This document shows, in pieces, positions 36,616-49,116 of a stretch of 64,000 nt of DNA; positions within the stretch are counted from its first letter, which is position 1; each line of letters starts with the position of its first letter. The notes beneath the pieces were generated by a model. It made no database searches. It saw only the letters and a program-made list of their open reading frames with translations, and had not been told where the DNA came from. A program made the translations under genes and the position numbers. Location: the NCBI GenBank assembly GCA_964058805.1, contig CAXKVV010000081.1:620001-684000 (forward strand). Direction: 5' to 3'. Origin of the DNA: Schoenoplectus triqueter (Eukaryota; Streptophyta; Magnoliopsida; Poales; Cyperaceae).

Positions 36616-37220
36616 GAATATTCTTGTTACTTTTTCATAAATGTACAGATTCATTCAAAGATCAGTAACTAAAATAGAAATTAATATTTTATCCAACAGT
36701 TAAAGACAATATCATTTGTATCGCAGATTGCATGTTCGTAACATGATTAATGGTTGACCCATCTTTATTTTAGCGGAAAATACAAGCTCGTCAAACAAGA
36801 AAAGAATTGAATTTCCAACATATTCAGCAAAAGTCTTCAAAAAATTGCAAGTGCAGTGGCCTACATACGAGGAACAATTCAAGTTGAATCGGTCAGAGGT
36901 TCACAGCCCATAATATTTTTTAACCCTAAAATAGGCCCAATTTAATCTTAAAAGATTCAGAAACTTCACCTTCTAGACTACACCTGATGACCCGACGCAA
37001 GATGCAACTGCAAGTGACAAAATTTTGCACCCCTAAACCTACGGTAGGTTTTTAAGTTAAACCCCAAATCCCATCTTAAAACAAAAAGAGAGAAAAAGAT
37101 AATGTATTAAGAATAAGAGGTCAAAAAGATGAAGCCTGAAATAAAAATCCCCTCTAATCGCTTCGTCGGTTCTTCCCTCCGCTTTATTTATTCCTCTCCC
37201 CGTCTCTCTCTCGGAGTCTC
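36616..37220. other. Upstream region of the MAPKK gene
   Basis: No gene seen. From about 37140 it becomes pyrimidine-rich, leading into the promoter and 5' UTR. Confidence 0.5.
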
Positions 37221-37221
37221 G

Positions 37222-37300
37222 TATAAAAAACTCTCCGCTCACTTTCTTTAATCTTTAACCATCCCTTCTCTCTCTCCTCTCTCCTAATTTATTGAAGAGA

Positions 37301-37333
<33 letters not shown>

Positions 37334-37335
37334 AC
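37222..37335 (+). promoter_or_regulatory. MAPKK core promoter and CT-repeat 5' UTR
   Basis: A TATAAAA box at 37222-37228 precedes a strongly pyrimidine-rich stretch ending in a (CT)n microsatellite at about 37305-37333. CT-rich initiator and 5' UTR tracts are common in plant housekeeping and signalling genes. The start site is inferred to be near 37250-37260. Confidence 0.55.
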
Positions 37336-37469
37336 CCAACCTCGGTTTCGCACTCATCATTTCCAAATTTCACCACCATCAATCCCACTGACCATCCAAA
37401 AAATCCCGAATTAAAAGGGTGCTCCAAGAAAAGAAAGGAATTCAAGAAAGCCAAAGAACCACACCAATC

Positions 37470-38609
37470 ATGAGACCCGGTGCCAACAATACAGCTCCAG
37501 GCAACCTCCGACCCGGTCAACCCGCTAACCGCGCACGCCGTCGGCCCGACCTCACCCTTCCTCTGCCCCAGCGCGACCTCACCTCCATCGCCGTCCCTCT
37601 CCCCCTCCCGCCTCCTCCTTCCACCGCTCCTTCTACCACCGCCACTACCGGCTCTACACCATCCGCCACAGGCCCCGCTGCCACACCGCCCATATCTGAC
37701 CTGGAACGTGTGCGCCGCATCGGGAGCGGCACCGGGGGCACTGTCTGGCTCGTGCGCCAGAAATCCACTAACCGGATCTATGCCTTGAAGGTGATCTTTG
37801 GCAACCACGAAGACACGATTCGGCGGCAGATAACCCGTGAAATTGAGATCCTACGAACCTCGGATAACCCCTTTGTTGTGCAGTGCCACGGCATGTATGT
37901 ACAAGGCGGTGAGATCCAGATCCTTCTAGAATACATGGATGGTGGCTCCCTTGAAGGTCGTCGCATCTCCAACGAAGCGGCCCTCTCTGACGTGGCTCGT
38001 CAGGTACAATTTCAAATCTTTTTCTTCAATTCACATAAGTATGGTGCTCTTTCTTAGGATACGATACTTAAAATTGTTCTGCGGATTTTCATCTATCAGG
38101 TACTGGGCGGGTTGGCATACCTGCACAAGCGTCACATAGTGCACCGCGATATCAAGCCATCAAATCTGTTGATCAACTCCGAGAGGCGAGTTAAAATAGC
38201 AGATTTCGGGGTCGGGCGTATCTTAGCACAGACCATGGACCCATGTAATTCGTCGGTCGGGACAATAGCCTACATGAGTCCAGAGAGGATCAACACAGAT
38301 CTGAACCATGGAAGATATGATGGGTATGCGGGTGATATTTGGAGTTTCGGGTTGAGCGTCCTCGAGTTCTATCTGGGAAGGTTCCCCTTTGGGGAAAACT
38401 TGGGGAGGCAAGGCGACTGGGCTTCACTGATGTGTGCGATTTGCTACTCAGACCCTCCTCAGGTCCCAAGCAGTGCTTCACGGGAGTTCAGGGATTTTAT
38501 TAGCATGTGCTTACAAAGAGACCATGCAAGAAGGCCTACTGCTGCACAGCTCCTTCAGCATCCATTTATCGTGCAGCATCGGGATGCCTTCAGCTTAGGA
38601 GCAAATTGA
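37470..38609 (+). CDS. MKK5: MAP kinase kinase, group C (MKK4/MKK5 type), with one intron
   Basis: Exons 37470-38003 and 38100-38609 give 347 residues. Residues 21-37 hold a basic/LPLP docking site for MAP kinases ([13 protein letters not shown]). The kinase domain has the Gly-loop IGSGTGGTV (84-92), Lys107 (YALKV), HRD 193-195, DFG 213-215 and APE-like MSPER. The activation loop has T223-x5-S229 (TMDPCNS), the plant MAPKK S/T-x5-S/T phosphorylation pattern. Similarity to MKK4/5 covers its full length. DFG is followed by VGR where Arabidopsis MKK5 has VSR. MKK4/5 act under MAPKKKs and activate MPK3/MPK6 in immunity, stress and stomatal development. Met at 37470 was chosen over 37419 because family N-termini begin M(R/K)P. 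The 96-bp intron is unexpected because group C genes are normally intronless. Calling it MKK4 or MKK5 is arbitrary. Confidence 0.95.
38004..38099 (+). other. 96-bp GT-AG intron in MAPKK flanked by 8-bp direct repeat
   Basis: The donor CAG|GTACAA and acceptor TATCAG|GTACTG lie inside identical TCAGGTAC copies at 38000-38007 and 38096-38103. Removing the segment restores the conserved ...[12 protein letters not shown]... frame. Reading through it meets a stop at 38055-38057. Confidence 0.9.
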
Positions 38610-40296
38610 AGAATGATGAGGGTTGTTGATGCGGATTTGAGTGGTGAGCAAACAGATGGAAGTGTCTCATTTCCTTCTTGTTTAAATTGGCCTTTTTTGG
38701 GAACCCTTTTTCTGTATTTTTGTTGGGATTATATTGGTCTTAGTGAAATCTTTGGAATTGGTTAAGCTCAGCTCACATGAAAGATAAGAGTTGGAAATAG
38801 AGATAATATCGATCAGGCCCATTAATTTTCTTCTTTTTTATTTTTTTTGTTTTCGTGTAATGCTCTTTCTTGCGGCGGGTTTAGATTACAAGTGCAAATC
38901 AATTGCTTGAAGTCGGATATTTCTCCATTAATGTGGCATCTTTTTTTTTCCGCAGTAAAAATAACGAGGAGATGACGGATTTTTAATCCTGTCTGTTTAT
39001 GCTATCATCTTCTTTTCTTTGCTATGATATTCTCTGGCCTTTTTCGAAGTTTCTTTTTAAATGGGTTCATTGAATTGGGTGTTTTGGTCTTTCAATTCCC
39101 TGTCTATGTAAGCGGATTGGGACTTTGTTGCTTGAATGTAGATAGTACATTTAGAAAGAGACAGAAGAGAATCCAAGCCTTCAATCTTCATTAATGGGCT
39201 GCATGTGATGTAAAGAGAATTGTACAAAGTGATATGTGCAACTGCAATTGCAGAGCTCTGTGGTGTGAAACTAGAAAAAGAAAAAGAAAGAAAGATGGGC
39301 TCTCCTTTTGGGATTGAGATCCTGCTCTTCAAATCTTTTTTCTTTCCTTTCTTGCTCTTTTTTTTTAAAAAAAAAAATGGGTCCCATTTAATTCTGATTT
39401 TTAGTGGAATCCACTCTAGAGGAAAGAGGAGAAAATATTTTTACCCCTTTTTTTAGGAATAAATGATATGCTAAGGAGAAACTGGAGACAGAACACTTCA
39501 TGGTACATGTCAGTCATTGCCTATTTAAAGCCCGGCATGCATGATGAATTGTTGAGTGGTGTTTATATTTGGAGACATGCCATTCATCATCTTCAAAAAA
39601 GAAGAAAAGCCAATGGAGTACATGAGATGAATTGAGCCCCAAAGCAACAGTGGGGGTTCTGTTGCCGCTATTGCTGACAGTTTCGTTGGCAGGTTTTCTG
39701 AACGCTTTATAAGGGATGGGGATGATTTCATTTGGATCTATTTAACTGTCTGATCTATTTATTGAGGGGTGTTTTGCAACCAATATTGGATTCTGAGTAT
39801 TGTAATCCAAAAACAAGATAATAAAGAGAGAGTAAACAAGCTTTGTTAATCTTTTTTCCCTCCAACTTTTAAGTGTTTTCTGCAATCTTAGGAAGGTTAC
39901 TGTAGATCTCTGAGCTTCTGTAGTTCCAGTTTTAGATTTTTTTTTTCCTAACGTTGGGTTTTCCATTAATTTAATACTTCATAAGAATGACATATTAGAA
40001 TTATTTAAAATTTAGATAAATTCGTTTGAGTATTACTTTAATAGCACAAAATTGACCCTCTTTCCTATTTTATTTAGTACTTTTCTCACGTTGTTCTCAC
40101 ACACTATCCCAAAAGGCCAAAAGGTAGTTACAATACTAAAAAGTCAGCCATCTCTAAAAAAGCTCAAAAATTTATTGTTCTCCAATTCTAGTAGTGTAGA
40201 AAGCAGTTATCGTTTCGAATAATTTTATGGAAATGGATGATGTAACACCCAACTTTTCTTTTTCTTTTTTATTGAAGGTAAGGACAAGTTATGAGA
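38610..40296. other. MAPKK 3' flank and intergenic sequence
   Basis: 3' UTR-like sequence to about 38760, then T-rich intergenic DNA. No coding-like frame or clear repeat was recognised. Confidence 0.5.
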
Positions 40297-40305
40297 TAAT
40301 ATGAA

Positions 40306-40659
40306 GGGGAGAGGTCACTTGACAAGGGTTATTTTGGGAATCTTAATAATAAATTTTTAAATAAATATGAAAAAATCTTAAAAATAAGAAAAAAAAAACT
40401 TGTAGATATGTTCTTTTAGTGATTTAATTTTTCATACAATTTCATTATCATTTGATAGTCCATCAAAAATCATTAAATTGAAACCATTGTAAATTACATA
40501 AAATTTTGATGATTTTTGATGGATTATCAAATGATAATGAAATTGTATGAAATTTGAATCATTATCAATCTATAAATAAAAAAGATATCTAGATTTTTTT
40601 TTCATATTTAATATATTGTCAAGATCATCAAAATAACCCATTTCAAGGGATCCCTCCTC
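40306..40659. mobile_element. Long-TIR foldback MITE, probably Mutator-like
   Basis: The ends align for about 50 bp in inverted orientation: GGGGAGAGGTCACTTG... on the left, and the reverse complement of ...CAAGGGATCCCTCCTC on the right, both followed by GGGTTATTTTG. Inside, a second inverted repeat of about 50 bp pairs 40426-40478 with 40500-40553. Flanks TAATATGAA (40297-40305) and TATTATAAA (40660-40668) agree at 7 of 9 bases, a plausible decayed 9-bp duplication. Confidence 0.7.
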
Positions 40660-41214
40660 TATTATAAATGCGAAAAATAAAAGGTACAGAATGCACAAAA
40701 GTGTACACACGTTGACATTGGATTGCATGTAGAATTGAGACATGGAAGTTCGATCCAATTAGATATATTGTAATTGTAATTACCATTTGAAGTTTTAAAG
40801 TTTGGATAAGTCCCCCGTTCAGCCAGGATAAAAACAATTTTGAATATATAATTATAGCATTTGTGTGAATTTCAAATACAGTTTTCAAATTCCTTAGTAC
40901 AAATACATAACACAACTGATATTAATAGTTATTGAAGATAATGATAATAATTATTGAAGAAAGTATCATAATTTGGAAAGTGGAATGAAATAAAGTAGAG
41001 TTCAAATGAGTAAAATGTTCAAAGTAAGAAGGCTTCAATAACTATTAGTACCTGAAGTGAATCATCTATTGTAGGTATTCATTTTCCAAATACTGATAGC
41101 ACTTGATAAGTTGATATACATCTTTTAGTATTTGATATATATCTAAGTATTCATACTTTCAAAATATATATAATGAGGCTATTGTCTTTCACGAAGTATA
41201 GTGATTAGTGTGTT

Positions 41215-41440
41215 TTAAAGTCAAATCTCTAATTTCAAATTAGATATGTCTGATTCGAATGTTCAATCTAATCTCCATATGTAATATATTAGCAAATTAA
41301 ATTATATTTTTTTTGTAATTGATTTGTTATTTTTTGAATGAAAAAAAATGATTTCATCTAAGAATTTTGATTCCTCTAAAAATAATGATTTTCTCCTCTA
41401 CTAAAAAATAGCAAGAAAAATAAAAAAAAATGTAAACATA
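41215..41440. repeat. Foldback MITE family, copy 3
   Basis: Left-arm text (ATTCGAATGTTCAATCTAATC, TTAGCAAATTAAATTA) and central text (CATCTAAGAATTTTGATTCC) match the element at 17446-17775. The right arm is not clearly preserved. Confidence 0.55.
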
Positions 41441-42008
41441 AGAAGAAAATTTTGATCCCAAATGGAGGAAGCACTGTGCGATAAAAAGAGTTACAAAGAT
41501 TTCGAAGGGAAGAGAAGAAAATTAAATGACTTCGAAGAGAGGAGAATAAATAACAATAGAAGGAAGAAAAAGGGGATTTTCAGTTTTGAAAGAAAATTGC
41601 GCATGAGGAGATGTTACAGGAATGGAAATTTTGAAAGGAGGGGACAATTAAAACTTAATAAGACGATAACAGAAACGGTTGGGGTTTAATTAGACAGGGG
41701 ACTGAACGGTGATTTTAATTTGGGGATACTATTTGTTTTTTCATTAAATTGGTTGTATGCCACCTTAAAACTCTAAATTAGCAAAATATTATCTTAAAAA
41801 TTGATCTCTAATGTAGCTCCAAAACACATTTAGTTAGTTACTTATCATAATTATATAATTTTTATATACCTTTAATTAAAAAAAAGAAATTTTCACTATA
41901 TATTTTTATTATTTCTAAAATACCCCTTTCTCTTTAACGTAGCTGTATGACCTCTCATCTCTTCAGAATAAGAGCGTGATTCCTCTTTCCGAACTTCACA
42001 CTCATTAA

Positions 42009-43655
<1,647 letters not shown>

Positions 43656-43878
43656 TTGAAGAGAAATGGGTATTTTGGAAATTATAAAAAGTATATTTAA
43701 ATAATATAATGAATCTCTCTTTTTTTTTAAGTAGAGGTATATAGAAATTGTATAATTGTGACAAATAATTAAGTAAATGTGTTTTGATATTTTCGAAGTG
43801 ATATTAGAGAAAGTTTAAATTTTAAATTGATATTTTATTTATTTAGAGTTTTGAAGTTACATTGAAATTAATTTTATC

Positions 43879-44739
43879 TAAATTTTATTCTGACTAGCTT
43901 GACGACTGATTAATTATCGAATTACTAGACCGATTATTCGGACGCAACTGTAATTTACTAATTTGTTATTCCAAAATTCAACAAGTCCCTTTAGACAGGT
44001 GGACACATCAACTCTAATTTCTCCGTTGTTTCCCTCTCACCTGCATGGCAATATACCAAAGCAACCATCCACAGTTTGTGTCCAAACCCAAGATGACTCT
44101 TGGCCACACTAATTTTCTAAATTGAATAACCCAGAATTTAATATCGAACAAAATCCAAACCCATCACAATCCGAGTTAAGGCAACGGTTTTCTAATGTCA
44201 ACCAAACATAAGTCAATTTAAAGGGCACATGTTAGACCTCTCTCCATGTTAACTTCTTAGAAAGTTATAAATGACCTAATAGACACTAATTAAAATTACA
44301 TATTGAAAATTCCGTAGACACAAAAAAATGAGGGTTTGAACCTACCGTTCTTCAAAATATTCTTTTTGAAAAATTAAATTGGTGAACAATGGAGTCAAAC
44401 TTTTCTGCCTTCAGGCTTGATCTAAAAAAAGAATAAAATAACCAATCTTCAATTATCCATAAATAATTTTTATTCGGATTTCGGATATGTAATCAGCATT
44501 GAGTTAACAACTAAATCAAGGACTATTTGCTTTAAGTCTCGTCTTTTATTGCGTACCACTTGTGCCTTGCGAATATGAGGTTCAATTTATTAAAAATATA
44601 TATGTGAACCACTGAACCGTTCTATTTTTTTTCCTGCTGCATCACTTTTCAATTAAGGGTAGATAGTCTATAGTACATAGTACAATAAAATAATTTTGAA
44701 AAAAATATATAATCTAATTATCAAAATGAAATGACAAGG
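43879..44739. other. No gene seen
   Basis: AT-rich intergenic sequence without recognised features. Confidence 0.5.
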
Positions 44740-45160
44740 ACGGACTTACACTCTTGACTATAAATCAACAGTGAACTGGTGAATCAGAGAGAAATTGGAA
44801 GGAATGTCAGTGGAAATCGGATAGAGTTCAGCAGTCAGCAGACAAACTGAGAAGAGTTTACCAGACCAAGATAACGAAAAGAAAGAGAAATTAACAATCT
44901 TCATTCAATAATCTCATAATTCAGTCTTTACATCCAATAGCCTTTATATAGGAGTCCTATTGGAATAAATAGTTCTACAATCGGTTAAGAAACTAGCTGG
45001 AATCAATCTTGCGTCTTCATCTCAATCTACGGTGCATTGAACGATTGAGAATTAGAGAAGGAATCGCGGTCTGTTGTTTTATTAACTTTCTCTGCCCCGA
45101 TCAAACCTGTCAGTGTGAAGAGTTTATTTAAATCGCTGCCCGAGTCTCCACCTGCCTGCC
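44740..45160 (-). mobile_element. LTR-like fragment, minus strand
   Basis: On the minus strand it shows a TATA-like CCTATATAAAGGC (about 44945-44957), then a downstream stretch with TGAGATTATTGAATGAAGATTG, an arrangement common in plant LTRs. No TG...CA ends, PBS or target duplication were fixed. Confidence 0.3.
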
Positions 45161-45743
45161 CGAGATTGGTGGCTTCTTCCTTCTCTTACTCTCCGACTGA
45201 ACTGGTAACCTGATACTTGGAAATGACAGATAGATTTTATGGGTCCGCGTCTGCTGTCATAGAAGAGATAGCAGGATCCTGTCATGAAACGATCCGGACG
45301 GTCTGATTTAATTTAAACAGTTTAGATTTAGCTAATAAGAAATGAGGTTTTATTTTTTTATTTTGTGAGCCACATCTGTTGTAGAGATAATGATAGAACT
45401 CCGTTATTATATCTATGACAACGGATGTGAATTCAGATTTTATGCTTGTCTAGTTCGATCAAACCTTTTTTTATATGATTTACTATGCCTTTATCCATGG
45501 TCCTTTTACTGATAAATCGTTTAAAATTGCTTAATATAATAATATCATTTCATGGGCTGATGGAATATAATAAATGAGGAACATTGAATTAATTTATCTT
45601 AAATTATGTATGAATGTGATGCATTTTTTCTTAGTGTATCTTTATAATATATATTTTTAATAAATCCGTGTCTGTGAGGAAAGATTAAATTCAATACTTT
45701 TGACACCTACTTAGCTCATGTACTAATCATAATAAAAAGTACA
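45161..45743. other. No gene seen
   Basis: AT-rich intergenic sequence. Confidence 0.5.
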
Positions 45744-45752
45744 TTTAACTTA

Positions 45753-46040
45753 GGATGGATCTCTTGACAATTGTTTATTTTGACAACCAACTTTAATTAA
45801 ATTTATCAAAAAATTAAAAATAAAAATTTCTACAAACATATTCTTAAACTTATAAATCTATAATTAATTGTATTTCAAGTTTCATAAAATTTAATTGTCA
45901 TTTGATATCCTATCAAAAGACCATGAAATAATTTTAACGATTTAAATTTAATAAAATTTTATGAAATTTCATGTAACATCTCAAATATATGAAACTTGAT
46001 CGTCAAATTATTAAAATAAATGATTATCAAGATCCCATCC
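45753..46040. mobile_element. Mutator-like MITE (288 bp), near-perfect 9-bp TSD
   Basis: Ends GGATGGATCTCTTGACAA and, inverted, TTATCAAGATCCCATCC. Flanks TTTAACTTA (45744-45752) and TTTAATTTA (46041-46049) differ at one base. The ends and interior are related to the foldback element at 40306-40659. Non-coding. Confidence 0.75.
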
Positions 46041-46081
46041 TTTAATTTAACCTCCACTTATAATGAATGCCTAAAAATGCC

Positions 46082-46293
46082 GGAGGTGGGGAGGTTCAAA
46101 GGCTTTTAAATCAAAAATTTGATTCAAAGTCTTTCAGAGCCGTTGATTTTGTATCGAGATTCGTAATAATTATTGAAAATACGAATTTTGAATTTAAATT
46201 TTATTAAAAGTACGAATTTAAATGTAAAATCAACTGTTCTAAAAACTTTGAATCCAATTTTTAATTCAAAGATTTTTGAACCACCCCACCTCC
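46082..46293. mobile_element. Mutator-like MITE (212 bp), perfect 9-bp TSD
   Basis: Inverted arms of about 75 bp begin GGAGGTGGGG(A/T)GGTTCAAA. They are flanked by identical AAAAATGCC at 46073-46081 and 46294-46302. The arms cover most of the element, so it can fold into a long hairpin. It lies only 41 bp from the preceding MITE. Confidence 0.85.
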
Positions 46294-46302
46294 AAAAATG
46301 CC

Positions 46303-47668
46303 ATACGAAAAATACAACAGAAAAAAATAAAGACAAACCGTGGGGAGCTCATCTTGACTTTCGAACGGCAGTACGGCACCAACCAGATCGCTGTCCTCTC
46401 CAGTTCTTCAAACTGGAGTATGCTTTACAGAAGAATTTCTCCTGGATTAATTCCAACGTGCAAGAGAGATCCATTGTGTCACTGTGTATATTCCATTTAA
46501 TTTATAAATTATACTCAAATATTAGAATTATATTATGTCCATTGCATATGCTTCTTTAATCTCGATAAACCAGTTTTTGTTCTGAAATTGCTGACATCGG
46601 CACAAGTGAGGTTAAAAAAGTAATGGAGAGGACAAAAAAAAAAAGGATATCAGAAAGCCACACGTCTTTCTGAGTCAGGGGAACCTGAGAGTGGAAATGT
46701 GAAAAGAAAGATCAATTTGTTTACCAAGGGGGGGAATGTTTCAAAATTGGGGGGTTTAGAGTCTGGTTCACTTTGACATGTTCCGCCTAAAAGCTCCAAG
46801 CTCGAAGTCAATATAACTTGACTTATAATTTTCCATCAATATTTAATTTTCTGGTGAAGAGAAAATGTCATACTTTTATTAGTCTACTGTTAATGAGGTC
46901 CCCACTTTACCCAAACCAACCACCTATCCCCCATGTCATACATCAAATATATCATACTAATCTGGGTGCTGTTAAAGTGGTAACTGGTAATGAGAGATGA
47001 CATTAGATTTCTAAGCAAACTATTTGTCAAATTTTCTTCCACTCCTCCCCACCAATGAAAATTCATCCGACACCCCCCCCCCCCCCCCCCTCAAAAAAAA
47101 AAAGAATTATCCACACCTCAAAAGTGTGAGAATGTTTATGCAGATTAATAATCACAGAGACAACAAACCCCCTAGAGAAGTGCCTTTAGCGGCTTAGCAA
47201 TTAGCATGATCATTTATTTCATTATTTGCACCATAAACTACACGTCAGCTTCTGACTCAGAATAGCTCCATCAAAGGTCGCGTCATGAAAATATTCCATG
47301 TTATGGACAGCCAGGAGAGATTGCCTGATGAAAAATGCATTGTAAATTCCGATAGTTTTCAGTCCATTGACAGGTTTGGATGGTTCTGGCGAGATTCTTT
47401 AAGCTTTCAAGACAGATTAGAGCTTCCAAGTATACTTGTAAGCTGTCATTGTTTGTTTTATTATGGACTCTACAATCAGGCGCCTAACAAAATTGGTGGA
47501 AGATATGATTTCCCACCAACGTTTCTTTACAGTGTATCTGAGTGTTCTAGACTTGTAGATAGCTTTTGAAATTCTTCGTTTTTTTATCTGCAATAATGTG
47601 TCAACATGTTTCGGCATAAACATACGTGTTCTTTTTTACATACTAAAGGAATTCAAGATATCAGCAGG
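46303..47668. other. No gene seen
   Basis: Intergenic sequence with a C-run at 47073-47090. The open frames at 46173-46559 and 47285-47569 have no recognisable domain or splice context and are judged incidental. Confidence 0.5.
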
Positions 47669-48106
47669 CAGGGGCGGATATATGTGTGGCTAGGATGCAG
47701 CTGCTCTCACTGAATTTTAAAAAATAGTATTTTTATATAATATTTTTGGTAATTTATTCCTTCTCCGAAATTTTTTTTGCCTCTCCCCCTAAATAGTCTG
47801 ATTATTTTTATTGAGAAAAAATATTTAATATCGTACATAATGAAATAATTATGCAAAGATGTCAAAATATAGAGTTCCATAGAATTTTTTTTTTTTTCAT
47901 CAACTTAATTATCTATTACTTTGAGCTTTATTTTGTTGTCATTTTTAATCTATAAAATATTATTATTTTAATAGTTTTTATTAGGTAAGAATATATATTA
48001 AATTATTATATTTTTATTTAGTACCCGATTAATTAATGGATTTGAACCCGATAAACTATTATAATCTGATAATTGCCCCCTAATCAAAATCCAGCATTCA
48101 TCCCTG
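47669..48106. mobile_element. hAT-like non-autonomous element
   Basis: The left end CAGGGGCGGATA and right end TCATCCCTG are loosely inverted. The interior shares text with 31980-32126 (AGTAcccgATTAA, GGATTTGAACccg, AATTGCCCCCTAATCAAAATCC). No target duplication was seen. Confidence 0.5.
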
Positions 48107-49116
48107 AGTATAGGTGAAGTTTATCCTAAAGGGGGTTGTTGTTGCTGCTGAATCAATGTATGACTGCAAAATTCAACAAAACTACCACAAAAAGTAGTTC
48201 AAAACAGTGCATAATCGTTTACTAAACTTCATGTTAATTCATATCAATCACGCTTTCATTTTGCACCTAAAGATCCTGCATTTAACAAAAATAAATGAAA
48301 ATAAGAAAAGGCAGGAACTTTACCAAGGATTATTATCCAGGATAACCATATTACCAATAAGGGGATATGCTATTTTACACTGGCTTTCACAGACCATATA
48401 CCAGCACCCACTGAAGCTGCTCTGATTTGTTGCTTTTTGTGATTTCTTTTGGATTGAATGATGCTTTTGTAGGAAGGCAGAAAACCAGGAAAGAAAAATG
48501 GGAGAAAAAGCGGCCTCTTTGGTCAATCATTTTGGACTTTAACAAGCCTATATATCCCATCATGTCCAGTTAAGCTCCAACAACAAGACAGGCCACATCA
48601 TTGGGACAGCCTACTGGCCTGGTATGTACTTTTTTTTTGAGAAAAAGCCCGTAGGCATATATTACTTAATTAAGGTTTACATTACTCCTATTAGCTACTT
48701 AAAAGATTCAAACTTTAAATAGGCTACAGACCATAGTTCTCAGTTGAAAACATTAAATAGAGAATAAGAATGGCACCAGTATTGCACTTAAGTGGCGCCC
48801 AGTAAGCACAAGTGCCTTAAACTAGAGAATATATTCTTTACCGCCGAGTTAGGTCTGTAAAACGCATGTATGTTCAGGCACTGTGGATATTGGCCCTGCA
48901 GGCCTGGTATGTACTGATCGGTCTAAAAGTAACATAGATCCTATATATGATAATCTACGCCAGCATGGCATTTGTTGTTTTCCTAACTTAAGGAAGGATA
49001 AAAAAGGTCTACATACATCATCAAACGTAAGGAGAAGAGATCACAATCACGAGATTATGAACCAAGAGAGAGAAGGTAGATCGGACAGGAACTTTACCAA
49101 ATTCTCCCACCTGAAA
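48107..49116. other. Intergenic and 3' flank of WSS1A
   Basis: No gene seen. The open frames here (48207-48425, 48883-49140) are not supported. Confidence 0.5.

Noticed and set aside
37332..37808. 158-residue minus-strand open frame
   Set aside because: It lies antisense to the MAPKK N-terminus and is caused by its GC-rich, Pro/Ala-coding sequence.
40240..40255. TGTAACACCC as start of a Gypsy LTR
   Set aside because: No matching LTR end, PBS or internal region follows; a MITE begins 60 bp further on.
41462..41689. Lys/Arg-rich 75-residue open frame
   Set aside because: Purine-rich low-complexity sequence with no domain and no gene context.
47285..47569. 94-residue open frame
   Set aside because: No recognisable motif, splice structure or promoter. 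The length is expected by chance.
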